This document shows, in pieces, positions 7,434 to 14,727 of a stretch of DNA of 34,994 bases (the first letter of the stretch is position 1; each line of letters starts with the position of its first letter). The position numbers and the translations under genes are program-made. This stretch comes from Streptomyces aurantiacus JA 4570 (GTDB taxonomy: Bacteria; Actinomycetota; Actinomycetes; Streptomycetales; Streptomycetaceae). The stretch is from the NCBI RefSeq assembly GCF_000414115.1, contig NZ_AOPZ01000232.1, positions 1 to 34,994 on the forward strand, given 5' to 3'. The notes under the pieces are model-generated. The model searched no databases. It was not told where the DNA came from and saw nothing but the letters and a program-made list of their open reading frames with translations.

Positions 7434-8578
7434 GGGGTGGCTCCGTAGACCGTGCGGAGCGTGCGCATGCGGTGCGCCGCCAGGTCCGGGTCGGGGAACA
7501 GGGACAGCGCGGCTGCGAGTTCGTACGCCCTGGTGAGGTGCGGCAGGGAGCGGGCCGACTGGAGGCCGCCGACCATCGTGAAGTGGCTCTGGTGGCCGGC
7601 CAGCCAGGCGAGGAGGACGACGCCCGTCTTGTAGAAGCGGGTGGGCGGTTGGAAGAGGTGGCGGGCCAACTCGACGGTGGGGTCGAGGAGTTCATGGAAA
7701 ACTCTCAGGTCATCGCCGTCCAGCGCGCGCACGGCTCGGGCCGCGATCGGCGCCAGCGGGTCGAAGACGCCGAGGAGCGCGTGGCTGAAGCCGTGGTCGT
7801 CGCCCGCGATCAGGTCGGGGTAGTGGAAGTCGTCGCCGGTGTAGCAGCGCACCCCGTCCGGCAGGCGGCGGCGCAGGGCGACCTCGCGGTCCGCGTCCAG
7901 GAGCGAGATCTTCACGCCGTCCACCTTGCCGGGGTGCGCGGCGATCACGTCGAGGAAGGTGTCCGTGGCCGCGTCCAGGTCGGCCGAGCCCCAGTAGCCC
8001 GCGAGCGCCGGGTCGAACATGGGGCCCAGCCAGTGCAGGATCACGGGGGCGGATGCCTGCCGGAGCAGGTCGTCGTACGTGGCCAGGTAGGCGTCGGGGC
8101 CGTCCGCCGTGGCCGCGAGTGCCCGGGAGGCCATCAGGATCGCCTGGGCGCCCGTGTCCTCGACGAGCGCGAGCTGCTCCTCGTACGCCCCTCGTACGTC
8201 GGCGAGAGTGGCCGCGGGCGCGGTGAGCTGGTCCGTGCCCACCCCACACGCGATGTGGCCGCCCACGGCCTTCGCCTCCGCCGCGGACCGCCGGATCAGC
8301 TCGGCCGCGCCCGGCCAGTCCAGGCCCATGCCGCGCTGCGCGGTGTCCATGGCCTCGGCGACGCCCAGGCCGTGCGCCCACAGGTGGCGGCGGAAGGCGA
8401 GCGTGGCGTCCCAGTCGACGGCGGCCGGGCCGTCCGGGGAGACGTCGGCGCCCGGGTCGGCCACGACGTGGGCGGCGGCGAGGACGGTGCGGGAGGTGAG
8501 GGGCGGGAGGGGCTGGAGGGGAGCCGGTGCCTGCGGCGGCTCCGGGTTCCGTGCGTTCACAGCGTTCCGTGCGTTCAC
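7430..8578 (-). CDS. DUF993 / dihydrodipicolinate synthase-like protein
   Basis: A 382-aa protein that I recognise as the DUF993 group, annotated as dihydrodipicolinate synthase family. The body reads as a TIM barrel, with HIACGVGTDQL, ILHWLGPMFDP and GVKISLLD segments. Lys223 in GVKIS is a plausible Schiff-base lysine by analogy to class I aldolases of the DapA/NanA group; this is inference. GTG 8578 overlaps the preceding oxidoreductase stop (GTGA) with GGAG 8 nt upstream. An 18-bp tandem duplication at the start gives VNARNAVNARN and a second in-frame GTG at 8560. Sandwiched between an oxidoreductase and an isomerase, it is likely the C-C cleaving step of a sugar pathway. Confidence 0.85.
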   Translation of the reverse strand: MNARNAVNARNPEPPQAPAPLQPLPPLTSRTVLAAAHVVADPGADVSPDGPAAVDWDATLAFRRHLWAHGLGVAEAMDTAQRGMGLDWPGAAELIRRSAAEAKAVGGHIACGVGTDQLTAPAATLADVRGAYEEQLALVEDTGAQAILMASRALAATADGPDAYLATYDDLLRQASAPVILHWLGPMFDPALAGYWGSADLDAATDTFLDVIAAHPGKVDGVKISLLDADREVALRRRLPDGVRCYTGDDFHYPDLIAGDDHGFSHALLGVFDPLAPIAARAVRALDGDDLRVFHELLDPTVELARHLFQPPTRFYKTGVVLLAWLAGHQSHFTMVGGLQSARSLPHLTRAYELAAALSLFPDPDLAAHRMRTLRTVYGATP

Positions 8579-9735
8579 AGCGCGATCTCCGGTACGTCGA
8601 TCCTGCGCCCCTCCGCCGACGACCGCAGCCCCAGCTCCGCGAGCTGCACCCCGCGCGCGCCCGCGAGCAGGTCCCAGCGGTAGGGCGCGTCCTCGTACAC
8701 ATGGCGCAGGAACAGCTCCCACTGCGCCTTGAAGCCGTTGTCGGACTCGCCCGCGGACCCGTTGTCGGGGACCTCCTGCCACTGGTCGCGGAAGGAGTGG
8801 GTGGCGGGCAGGTCGGGGTTCCAGACCGGCTTGGGCGTGCCGGCGCGGTGCTGGAAGCGGCAGCGGCGCAGGCCCGCGACCGCCGAGCCGTGCGTGCCGT
8901 CGACCTGGAACTCGACGAGCTCGTCGCGGTGCACCCGCACCGCCCAGGAGGAGTTGATCTGCGCGACGGCGCCCCCGTCGAGCTCGAAGATGCCGTATGC
9001 GGCGTCGTCGGCGGTGGCGTCGTACGGCTTGCCGCGCTCGTCCCAGCGCTGCGGGACGTGCGTGACGGCTAGGGCCTGTACGGAGCGGACCCGGCCGAAC
9101 AGTTCGTGCAGGACGTACTCCCAGTGCGGGAACATGTCGACGACGATGCCGCCGCCGTCCTCGGCGCGGTAGTTCCACGAGGGGCGCTGCGCCTCCTGCC
9201 AGTCGCCCTCGAAGACCCAGTAGCCGAACTCGCCGCGCACGGACAGGATCTGCCCGAAGAAGCCGCCGTCGATCAGGCGCGCCAGCTTGCGCAGGCCGGG
9301 CAGAAAGAGCTTGTCCTGGACGACGCCGTGCTTGACGCCCGCGTCGCGGGCGAGGCGCGCCAGGTCGAGGGCGGCCGCGAAGGAGGTGGCGGAGGGCTTC
9401 TCCGTGTAGATGTGCTTGCCCGCGGCGACGGCCTTGCGGATCGCCGCCTCCCGGGCGGAGGTGACCTGCGCGTCGAAGTAGATGTCGGTCGCCGGGTCGG
9501 CGAGGACCGCGTCCAGGTCGGTCGACCAGCGCTCCAGGCCGTGGCGCGCGGCGAGGTCGCGCAGCGCCTGCTCCCTGCGGCCCACGAGGACCGGCTCCGG
9601 CCACAGCCGGGTGCCGTCGCCCAGTTCGAGGCCGCCCTGCTCGCGCAGCGCGAGGATCGAGCGGACCAGGTGCTGGCGGTGACCCATGCGCCCCGTCACG
9701 CCGTTCATGGCGATGCGGACCGATCTGCGTGTCAC
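8575..9735 (-). CDS. Gfo/Idh/MocA-family oxidoreductase
   Basis: A 386-aa NAD(P)-dependent dehydrogenase of the Gfo/Idh/MocA family. The N-terminal Rossmann glycine motif is NGVTGRMG. The EKPSA motif with the conserved Lys follows at about residue 111, then the C-terminal substrate domain with DMFPHWEYVL, whose His is a candidate catalytic residue. Family members oxidise sugars, inositols or related polyols, often at C2 or C3. GTG 9735 is chosen because GGAGG lies exactly 7 nt upstream (9743-9747); the longer frame from 9795 runs into the operator. It is the first gene of a three-gene operon, divergent from a LacI regulator. Confidence 0.88.
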   Translation of the reverse strand: MTRRSVRIAMNGVTGRMGHRQHLVRSILALREQGGLELGDGTRLWPEPVLVGRREQALRDLAARHGLERWSTDLDAVLADPATDIYFDAQVTSAREAAIRKAVAAGKHIYTEKPSATSFAAALDLARLARDAGVKHGVVQDKLFLPGLRKLARLIDGGFFGQILSVRGEFGYWVFEGDWQEAQRPSWNYRAEDGGGIVVDMFPHWEYVLHELFGRVRSVQALAVTHVPQRWDERGKPYDATADDAAYGIFELDGGAVAQINSSWAVRVHRDELVEFQVDGTHGSAVAGLRRCRFQHRAGTPKPVWNPDLPATHSFRDQWQEVPDNGSAGESDNGFKAQWELFLRHVYEDAPYRWDLLAGARGVQLAELGLRSSAEGRRIDVPEIAL

Positions 9736-9795
9736 GTGAGTTCCTCCGTACGCCCTGTTATGCCCCGTACGGGCCCTGTACCGCACTGCCTGCAC

Positions 9796-9809
9796 AGCAA
9801 GCGCTTTCT
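9796..9809. promoter_or_regulatory. LacI-type operator between divergent genes
   Basis: AGCAAGCGCTTTCT is a 14-bp near-perfect palindrome around AAGCGCTT with a central CG, the classic LacI/GalR half-site arrangement. It lies 60 nt before the oxidoreductase start and 55 nt before the LacI start, so one site could control both directions. This is the likely binding site of the regulator at 9865. Confidence 0.75.
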
Positions 9810-9864
9810 ATTGAGGAGAAGCTAGCCTGCCGGACAAGGTTCGTACAAGACCGGAGGCCAAGAG

Positions 9865-10917
9865 ATGACCGTGACCCTGGCGGACGTGGCGGCTCGCGCC
9901 CAGGTGTCCCCCGCCACCGTGTCCCGCGTACTGAACGGCAACTACCCCGTCGCGGCGGCGACGCGTGAGCGCGTACTGCGGGCGGTGGACGAGCTGGACT
10001 ACGTCCTGAACGGGCCCGCGAGCTCGCTGGCCGCCGCGACCTCGGACCTGGTGGGCATCCTCGTCAACGACATCGCCGACCCGTTCTTCGGGATCATGGC
10101 GAGCGCGGTCCAGTCGGAGATCACAGGGCCTGGCGGCCGGGCGGGCGGCGAGCGCATGGCGGTCGTCTGCAACACCGGCGGCTCCCCCGAGCGCGAGCTG
10201 ACGTACCTGACGCTGCTCCAGCGCCAGCGGGCCGCGGCTGTCGTGGTGACCGGCGGTGCCATCGAGAACGCCCCGCACGCGGCGGCGATCGGCGGGAAGC
10301 TGCGGCGGCTCGGCGAGGCGGGCTCACGGGTGGTGCTGTGCGGGCGGCCGCCGGCCGACGACGCGCCGGACGCGGTGGCGCTGACCTTCGACAACCGGGG
10401 CGGCGGGCGGCGCCTCACGGACCACCTCATCGGCCTCGGCCACCGCCGCATCGGCTACATCGCGGGCCCCACGGAGCGCACGACCACCCGGCACCGCCTG
10501 GAGGGCCACCAGGAGGCGCTGGCCGCCGCGGGCGTCGCGGACGACCCGCGCCTCACCCTGCACGGCCCCTACGACCGCCGCTCGGGGTACGACGCCACGC
10601 TCGAACTCCTGCGCCGCGCCCCGGAGTTGACGGCCGTCGTCGCCGCCAACGACACGGTGGCCCTGGGCGCCTGCGCGGCCCTGCGGGACCGGGGCCTCTC
10701 GATCCCCGACGACGTGTCGGTGGCGGGCTTCGACGACCTCCCGTTCAGCATCGACGCGGTGCCCGCCCTGACGACGGTGCGGCTTCCGCTGTACGAGGCG
10801 GGGGCGCGGGCCGGCCGCATCGCGATGGGCCGCGAGGAGGAGCCGCCCGGGGGGATCGCCACGGTGCACGGGGAGTTGATGGTGCGGGGGTCGACGGGGG
10901 TGCCGCGGCCGTACTGA
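9865..10917 (+). CDS. LacI-family transcriptional regulator
   Basis: A 350-aa repressor: helix-turn-helix TLADVAARAQVSPATVSRVLN at residues 4-24, then a sugar-binding-protein-like effector domain (LVGILVNDIADPFFG near 62; VAGFDDLPF near 290). ATG 9865 has GGAGG at 9853-9857 with a 7-nt gap. It is transcribed away from the oxidoreductase/DUF993/isomerase operon and shares its promoter region and a LacI-type operator. It is therefore the probable local repressor, released by a sugar or sugar derivative degraded by that operon. The ligand is unknown. Confidence 0.9.
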   Translation: MTVTLADVAARAQVSPATVSRVLNGNYPVAAATRERVLRAVDELDYVLNGPASSLAAATSDLVGILVNDIADPFFGIMASAVQSEITGPGGRAGGERMAVVCNTGGSPERELTYLTLLQRQRAAAVVVTGGAIENAPHAAAIGGKLRRLGEAGSRVVLCGRPPADDAPDAVALTFDNRGGGRRLTDHLIGLGHRRIGYIAGPTERTTTRHRLEGHQEALAAAGVADDPRLTLHGPYDRRSGYDATLELLRRAPELTAVVAANDTVALGACAALRDRGLSIPDDVSVAGFDDLPFSIDAVPALTTVRLPLYEAGARAGRIAMGREEEPPGGIATVHGELMVRGSTGVPRPY

Positions 10918-10920
10918 CCC

Positions 10921-10965
10921 CGGCCGCCCCCCTCCCGCGAGGCTGGCCCTTCCGCGGGGCGGCCG
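10921..10965. terminator. Bidirectional terminator between converging genes
   Basis: Perfect 10-bp arms CGGCCGCCCC (10921-10930) and GGGGCGGCCG (10956-10965) with a 25-nt loop fill almost the whole gap between the LacI stop and the stop of the next, opposite-strand gene. Confidence 0.65.
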
Positions 10966-10969
10966 CCGC

Positions 10970-11158
10970 TCAGGACTCGGCGACCGCCCACCGGCCGACC
11001 TCCCGGTACGCGGAGTCGTACACCGCCTCGGCCGCACCCGGCTTCAGGTCGTAGTGCCGCAGGTTCCCCGCCCAGTAGCGCAGGATGCGGCCCAGTTCGC
11101 GGGTGGTGTCCTCCGCGGAGGCGGTGCCGTCCACGTCGACTTCGAGAAGGAACTTCAC
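10970..11158 (-). CDS. Small conserved actinobacterial protein, unknown function
   Basis: A 62-aa protein starting VKFLLEVDVDG and containing ELGRILRYWAGNLRHYDL. I recall close homologues as hypothetical proteins in many Streptomyces, but no function. It is charged, has no membrane segment or signal, and is predicted cytoplasmic. GTG 11158 is chosen because GGAGG sits 5 nt upstream; an in-frame TTG at 11170 has no comparable site. It stands alone on the minus strand. Confidence 0.6.
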   Translation of the reverse strand: MKFLLEVDVDGTASAEDTTRELGRILRYWAGNLRHYDLKPGAAEAVYDSAYREVGRWAVAES

Positions 11159-11398
11159 GTCGGCCTCCAAGGGGTTCGCCCAGGGAACGCCGATGTCGTC
11201 ACCGGCTGGTCGGGCGCTTCCAGCATTTCATTGAAGTAGCAGTAGGGACTCTTTCTGGAAGCAGGCTGGTCAGCGGCGTGAGCACCGCCAAAAGCCTCAA
11301 CCGGACGTGTGCGCACCCACCGCCCGCGAATGGCCGCGGCCGAGCCGGAGCGGACGGACAACGGACAACGGAGGCACCCCACGTCGACGGGTTCACAG
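11159..11398. other. Intergenic region without a convincing gene
   Basis: About 240 nt. The only structure I see is an 8-bp inverted repeat GCTTCCAG (11216-11223) / CTGGAAGC (11255-11262) with a 31-nt loop. The stretch 11224-11252 is conspicuously A/T-richer than its surroundings and could be part of a promoter or terminator. Short open frames here lack ribosome-binding sites and Streptomyces-like codon use. Confidence 0.4.
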
Positions 11399-11779
11399 TC
11401 AGGCGTCCCGTTCGCCCGCCAGTTCGGCGGTGCGCAGCGACCACAACAGGTTCGCGATCCGGGTGTGGTCGGCGACGATCAGCATGTAGCGGTGCGCGCT
11501 CCTGGTCTCCTCGAACTCCTGGTGGCTGTCGATGACCTGATGGGCGCGGCGGACCATGCCGGCGACGCGCTCGTTGTACTCCTGCCCGAGGTCCTGGCTG
11601 AGCAGCCAGGTCAGGTCCAGGAGCATCGTCCAGGTCTGCGAGCGGACCTCCTCGGGCTCGCAGGGCCAGTACAGGTGCTTCACCGTGTTGACGTGCTCTT
11701 GGATCTGGTCGTGCTTGGCGTCGTGGTCGGTGGTCGCGCTGCCGAGGGTGACCGGGGGCTCTGGAGTCGTCTTGGTCAT
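11399..11779 (-). CDS. Hypothetical protein downstream of the XRE regulator
   Basis: About 126 aa, not recognised. The sequence is polar, mostly helical in appearance and rich in His, Arg, Glu and Trp (HVNTVKHLYWP, LLDLTWLLSQDLGQEYN, DSHQEFEETRSAHRYML). There is no signal peptide, membrane segment or known motif. The start is uncertain: ATG 11779, or GTG 11785 two codons earlier; neither has a strong ribosome-binding site, and the gap to the XRE gene stop is only about 30 nt, so it probably rides on the same transcript. Codon use is less GC-biased than in most of the window, as in the adjacent XRE and DUF6879 genes. Confidence 0.6.
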   Translation of the reverse strand: MTKTTPEPPVTLGSATTDHDAKHDQIQEHVNTVKHLYWPCEPEEVRSQTWTMLLDLTWLLSQDLGQEYNERVAGMVRRAHQVIDSHQEFEETRSAHRYMLIVADHTRIANLLWSLRTAELAGERDA

Positions 11780-11811
11780 GCCCACATGGTCTGGCCGTTC
11801 TTCAACTCGGC

Positions 11812-12645
11812 CTAGCCGCTTTCCCGTTGCTGAAAAAGGTCGTCCCTGACCGCTGCCAAGAGGTCTCTCATGTCGTCGCCGACGACGGCGCCGGAGGCGA
11901 AGCCGTCGAACTTGGCGACGTACAGGGCAACATCCCTGGGATCGGTCACCACTACCTCGGCGTGGACGGTCTCCACCGTCACCGCCCGGTCGTCACGGAC
12001 CACGATCGAGTGGTTGGGGATGTCGTGCTTGGGTCCGGCCAGCGGCACCACCCGCAGGTCCACGTTCGGGAGCCGGGACACAGAGATGAGCCGGTCAAGC
12101 TGCCCCACCATGACCATGGGCGGCACGATCAGCCATCGCAGGACTGGTTCGGTGATCACGAACCGGAGAGTCTTGCCCTGGTCGTAGAGGACCTCTTGCC
12201 GTTCGAGCCTCGCGCTCACGGTCTGCCGCACGGTGTCCTCCGTCAGGTCCTCGTGCCGGGACAGGACGGCCCGCATGTACTCCGGTGTCTGGAGGAGGCC
12301 CGGCACCAATGCCGGTTGAAAGATCCGCAGGAGACTCATACGGGCTTCGAGGGCCCTCAACCGCCTCTGTGCCTTGTGGAGCCCCGCCCGCTGGATCAGA
12401 CGCCAAGCTGTGGCCTCTGTCGCGACGGCACGGGCGGCGTTCATGTACTCCGCCTTCACGTCGTCCGAGACGCCGATGGCAGTCAGGATGCGGTCGGCGT
12501 CGTCAGCAGTCGGCGCGAGCTTGCCCGTCTCCACCTTGCTGAGCTTGCTGGCAGACATGACAGCGCCGCGGGCAACGGCCTTGGCCTCCTTCCCCGAGGC
12601 TTCCCGCAGCACCCGCAGCGCCGCACCCAGCTCTGAACGGTTCAC
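11812..12645 (-). CDS. XRE-family regulator with DUF5753 domain
   Basis: A 277-aa protein of a class abundant in Streptomyces. An N-terminal helix-turn-helix (ELGAALRVLREASGKEAKAV, then MSASKLSKVETGKLAP) covers about residues 4-60. The large C-terminal DUF5753 region contains the diagnostic LVPGLLQTPEYMRAVL, PVLRWLIVPP, LDRLISVSRLPNVDLRVVPL and DNLF-like ending. NCBI naming for such proteins is Scr1-family antitoxin-like regulator. GTG 12645 overlaps the stop of the DUF6879 gene by 4 nt (GTGA), so the two are translationally coupled when DUF6879 is intact; GTG 12663 is an alternative. Ligand and target are unknown. Confidence 0.85.
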   Translation of the reverse strand: MNRSELGAALRVLREASGKEAKAVARGAVMSASKLSKVETGKLAPTADDADRILTAIGVSDDVKAEYMNAARAVATEATAWRLIQRAGLHKAQRRLRALEARMSLLRIFQPALVPGLLQTPEYMRAVLSRHEDLTEDTVRQTVSARLERQEVLYDQGKTLRFVITEPVLRWLIVPPMVMVGQLDRLISVSRLPNVDLRVVPLAGPKHDIPNHSIVVRDDRAVTVETVHAEVVVTDPRDVALYVAKFDGFASGAVVGDDMRDLLAAVRDDLFQQRESG

Positions 12646-13204
12646 TCCCCGTACTCTGCCCACCAGTCCGCGAACGGGACAGCGTGAGCCAGAGCAGTGT
12701 CCCGGTAGATGACGTACTCGGCTCCCCGGTCGTCGGGGAGGACGTCGGCCGGTCGTCGGGGAGGACGTCGGCCCCGAGGAACTTGCCGTCCTGGCTGTAG
12801 TGGAACTGAGCCGGGGTCGTGGAGTCGAAGAGCCAGAAGTCCCCGACACCGTCCGGGAGAGGATTGGGCCGGTCGGTCACGTCGAGGATGAAGAACTCCT
12901 CTCCGGCCGTGGCGTTGGTCCGGTATCCCCATCCCAGTTCGAACCGCAGATACGGCGTCAGTGGCCGCCTGACGACGTGGACGCGGTACATGCGCCGTCC
13001 GGCATCGGTGTGTGCCCGAACCTCTGCCAACCAGTCGTCGTTGTAGTCGGCCGGCCGTTCCCGGCCGTCGAGGAACAGCCGGTACGCGTCGACGCTGCCC
13101 GATTGGCTGTAGTCGTCGAGGGTCTCCAGCCGGAACGCCTCCTGCCGGAAGTCGTCGAACAGGTCCCCCAGGTCAGGCACTGGCCGTGTCCCCGAACGCT
13201 TCAC
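12642..13204 (-). pseudogene. DUF6879-family gene frameshifted by a 23-bp tandem duplication
   Basis: From GTG 13180 or GTG 13204 (GGAG 7 nt upstream) the frame gives a protein with FDDFRQEAFRLETLDDY, GRRMYRVHVVRRPLTPYLRFEL and DFWLFDS, which I recognise as DUF6879. It is in frame up to FLGADVLPDDR. The typical ending (YVIYRDTALAHAVPFADWW) continues in another frame. The break coincides with two exact adjacent copies of a 23-bp segment, 12728-12750 and 12751-12773. Removing one copy restores a clean 171-codon frame (from 13180) ending at 12642 in a GTGA overlap with the XRE gene. As written, translation runs out of frame into the XRE gene to about 12503. It could be a true mutation, a reversible switch or a sequencing artefact. 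DUF6879 function is unknown. Confidence 0.82.
12728..12773. repeat. 23-bp exact tandem duplication
   Basis: Two perfect adjacent copies (12728-12750, 12751-12773) starting GGTCGTCGGGG. The unit is not a multiple of three and breaks the DUF6879 reading frame. Confidence 0.95.
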
Positions 13205-13367
13205 GGATCAGCTCCATGGGGATCTCTACGAGCGTCTCGTGCCCGGGGATCGTCAGACCGTGATCCGTCGGGGTCTCGCCCTGCACGAGGATCGTGCCCC
13301 GGTCGGTCTTGTAGATGGTGGGGCAGTCCCTTTTGTCGCATGTCGTCGCAAGCACGGTCACCTTCAT
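13173..13367 (-). CDS. Small conserved protein upstream of DUF6879
   Basis: A 64-aa protein, MKVTVLATTCDKRDCPTIYK at the start and GLTIPGHETLVEIPMELI near the end. It has a Cys pair (CDKRDC) that might bind metal or form a disulfide. I recall homologues next to DUF6879 genes in Streptomyces but no function. ATG 13367 has GGAGG 9 nt upstream. It overlaps the DUF6879 gene by 8 or 32 nt depending on that gene's start. It is the first gene of the run small protein, DUF6879, XRE and hypothetical. Confidence 0.7.
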   Translation of the reverse strand: MKVTVLATTCDKRDCPTIYKTDRGTILVQGETPTDHGLTIPGHETLVEIPMELIREAFGDTASA

Positions 13368-13619
13368 GAACGTTCCCCTCCCCATGGCCCGACTGTCTCG
13401 TCTGATCGTTCCGGGGTGACGACGACAGGGGCAAGGGGTACGAGTTTCCGGAACGGGAAACTGGGGTGCGCAGCGGCGTCGGCGGCTCGCGCACCCGATT
13501 CCGCCCGGTGGACGAACCCGTGATGCTGACGGGAACTCCGGTACCCAAGTGAGCCCTGCTCGCCGATGCTGAAGGGGAGTTCGTCTCCTTCCCTCCCAGT
13601 CGATACGGAGAGCTGAACC
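13368..13619. promoter_or_regulatory. Divergent promoter region with a short inverted repeat
   Basis: This 252-nt gap separates the minus-strand DUF6879/XRE run from the plus-strand propeller gene, so it should hold both promoters. AGTTTCC (13443-13449) and GGAAACT (13456-13462) form perfect 7-bp arms around a 6-nt centre, a possible regulator-binding site. No convincing -10/-35 pair was identified. Confidence 0.45.
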
Positions 13620-14615
13620 ATGGCCCTACGCCCACTGTCACCGTCACCCCGTCCGCCCCGTCCGTCCCGGCGCGCCGTGCTCGCCGGTGCGGCGGCCGCC
13701 GCCTCGGTCGCGGTCGCCCCGGGCGCCGCCTCCGCCACCCGACCCCGCGCAGGCTTCCCCGCCACCTGGCCGACCACGTTCCCGCTCCCCAACGGCTTCC
13801 GCCCCGAGGGAATCGCCGTCGGGGCCGCCCCGTACGCCTACGTGGGGTCCCTCGGCACCGGGGCCGTGTACCGGGCCGACCTGCGGACCGGGCGCGGGGA
13901 GGTCGTTCATGAGGGGGCTGCGGGGAGCCAGGCCGTGGGGATGAAGGTCGGGCGGGACGGGTTGTTGTACGTCGCCGGGGGTGCGAGCGGGAGTGCGCGG
14001 GTGCTCGATCTGCGGAGTGGGGAGGTCGTGGCGACGTATCAACTGGCGGAAGGGAGCGGGCACTTCGTCAATGACGTGCATCTGGCGGGCGATCACGCCT
14101 GGTTCACCGACTCGCGGGACGCCGTGTTGTACGGGGTGCGCCGAGGGCAGCGGGGGCGGGCGGACGTACGGCGGGTGCCGCTCGGTGGTGACTGGCAGCA
14201 GGTGCCCGACGTCAACAACGCCAACGGGATCGTGGGCGCGCCCGACGGCCGGGCGCTGATCGTCGTCAGCAGTCAGCCCGTGGGGCGGCTGTACCGGGTG
14301 GACCCGGGGAGCGGGTACGCCACGGAGATCCGGCTGCGGGGCGCGGAGAACGTACTCAACGGCGACGGGCTCGTGCGTATCGGGCGCACTCTGTACGTGG
14401 TGCAGAACCGGGCCAATGTCGTCAGCGCGTTCCGGCTCGACGCGGGGGCCCGTACGGCCGTGTTGCAGCGGCGCGTCACCGACCCCCGGTTCGACGTCCC
14501 GTCGACGGCCGCCCGGTTCGGCGACCGGCTGTATCTCGTCAACGCGCGCTTCACGACCACGCCGACGCCCGACACGACGTACGACGCCGTGGCCGTTCCG
14601 CTGGGTGAGGGGTAG
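13620..14615 (+). CDS. Tat-exported SMP-30/beta-propeller-like protein
   Basis: A 331-aa secreted protein. The N-terminus has a twin-arginine signal (SRRAVLAG at about 16-23, then an Ala-rich hydrophobic core ending in ASA). The mature part has repeated propeller-like strands: FRPEGIAVG, YVGSLGTGAVYRADL, GRDGLLYVAGG, ARVLDL, DVHLAGDHAWFTDS, NNANGIVGAPDGRALIVV. This layout fits SMP-30/gluconolactonase/NHL-type lactonases or sugar-sensing propellers, but I cannot assign an activity. ATG 13620 has GGAG 9 nt upstream. It appears monocistronic; the next gene starts 112 nt later behind its own operator-like site. Confidence 0.8.
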   Translation: MALRPLSPSPRPPRPSRRAVLAGAAAAASVAVAPGAASATRPRAGFPATWPTTFPLPNGFRPEGIAVGAAPYAYVGSLGTGAVYRADLRTGRGEVVHEGAAGSQAVGMKVGRDGLLYVAGGASGSARVLDLRSGEVVATYQLAEGSGHFVNDVHLAGDHAWFTDSRDAVLYGVRRGQRGRADVRRVPLGGDWQQVPDVNNANGIVGAPDGRALIVVSSQPVGRLYRVDPGSGYATEIRLRGAENVLNGDGLVRIGRTLYVVQNRANVVSAFRLDAGARTAVLQRRVTDPRFDVPSTAARFGDRLYLVNARFTTTPTPDTTYDAVAVPLGEG

Positions 14616-14674
14616 GGCACGGCCGACCGTGGCGTCTGGCCGGTTCTCGTCGTATGCTCGGGGCCATATATCTC

Positions 14675-14685
14675 TGACTCAGTCA
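14675..14685. promoter_or_regulatory. Palindrome upstream of the MarR-GNAT gene
   Basis: TGACT-C-AGTCA has perfect 5-bp arms and lies 42 nt before the start codon. A 9-bp direct repeat AGTATCGGC (14686-14694 and 14700-14708) follows directly. It is a candidate autoregulatory site for the MarR-domain protein encoded downstream. Confidence 0.45.
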
Positions 14686-14727
14686 AGTATCGGCAGCCGA
14701 GTATCGGCGAACGGCCAGGTGGTACCC

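Noticed and set aside
11171..11382. Minus-strand short frames that could be a small gene
   Set aside because: No ribosome-binding site, poor codon bias and overlapping alternative frames; nothing supports translation.
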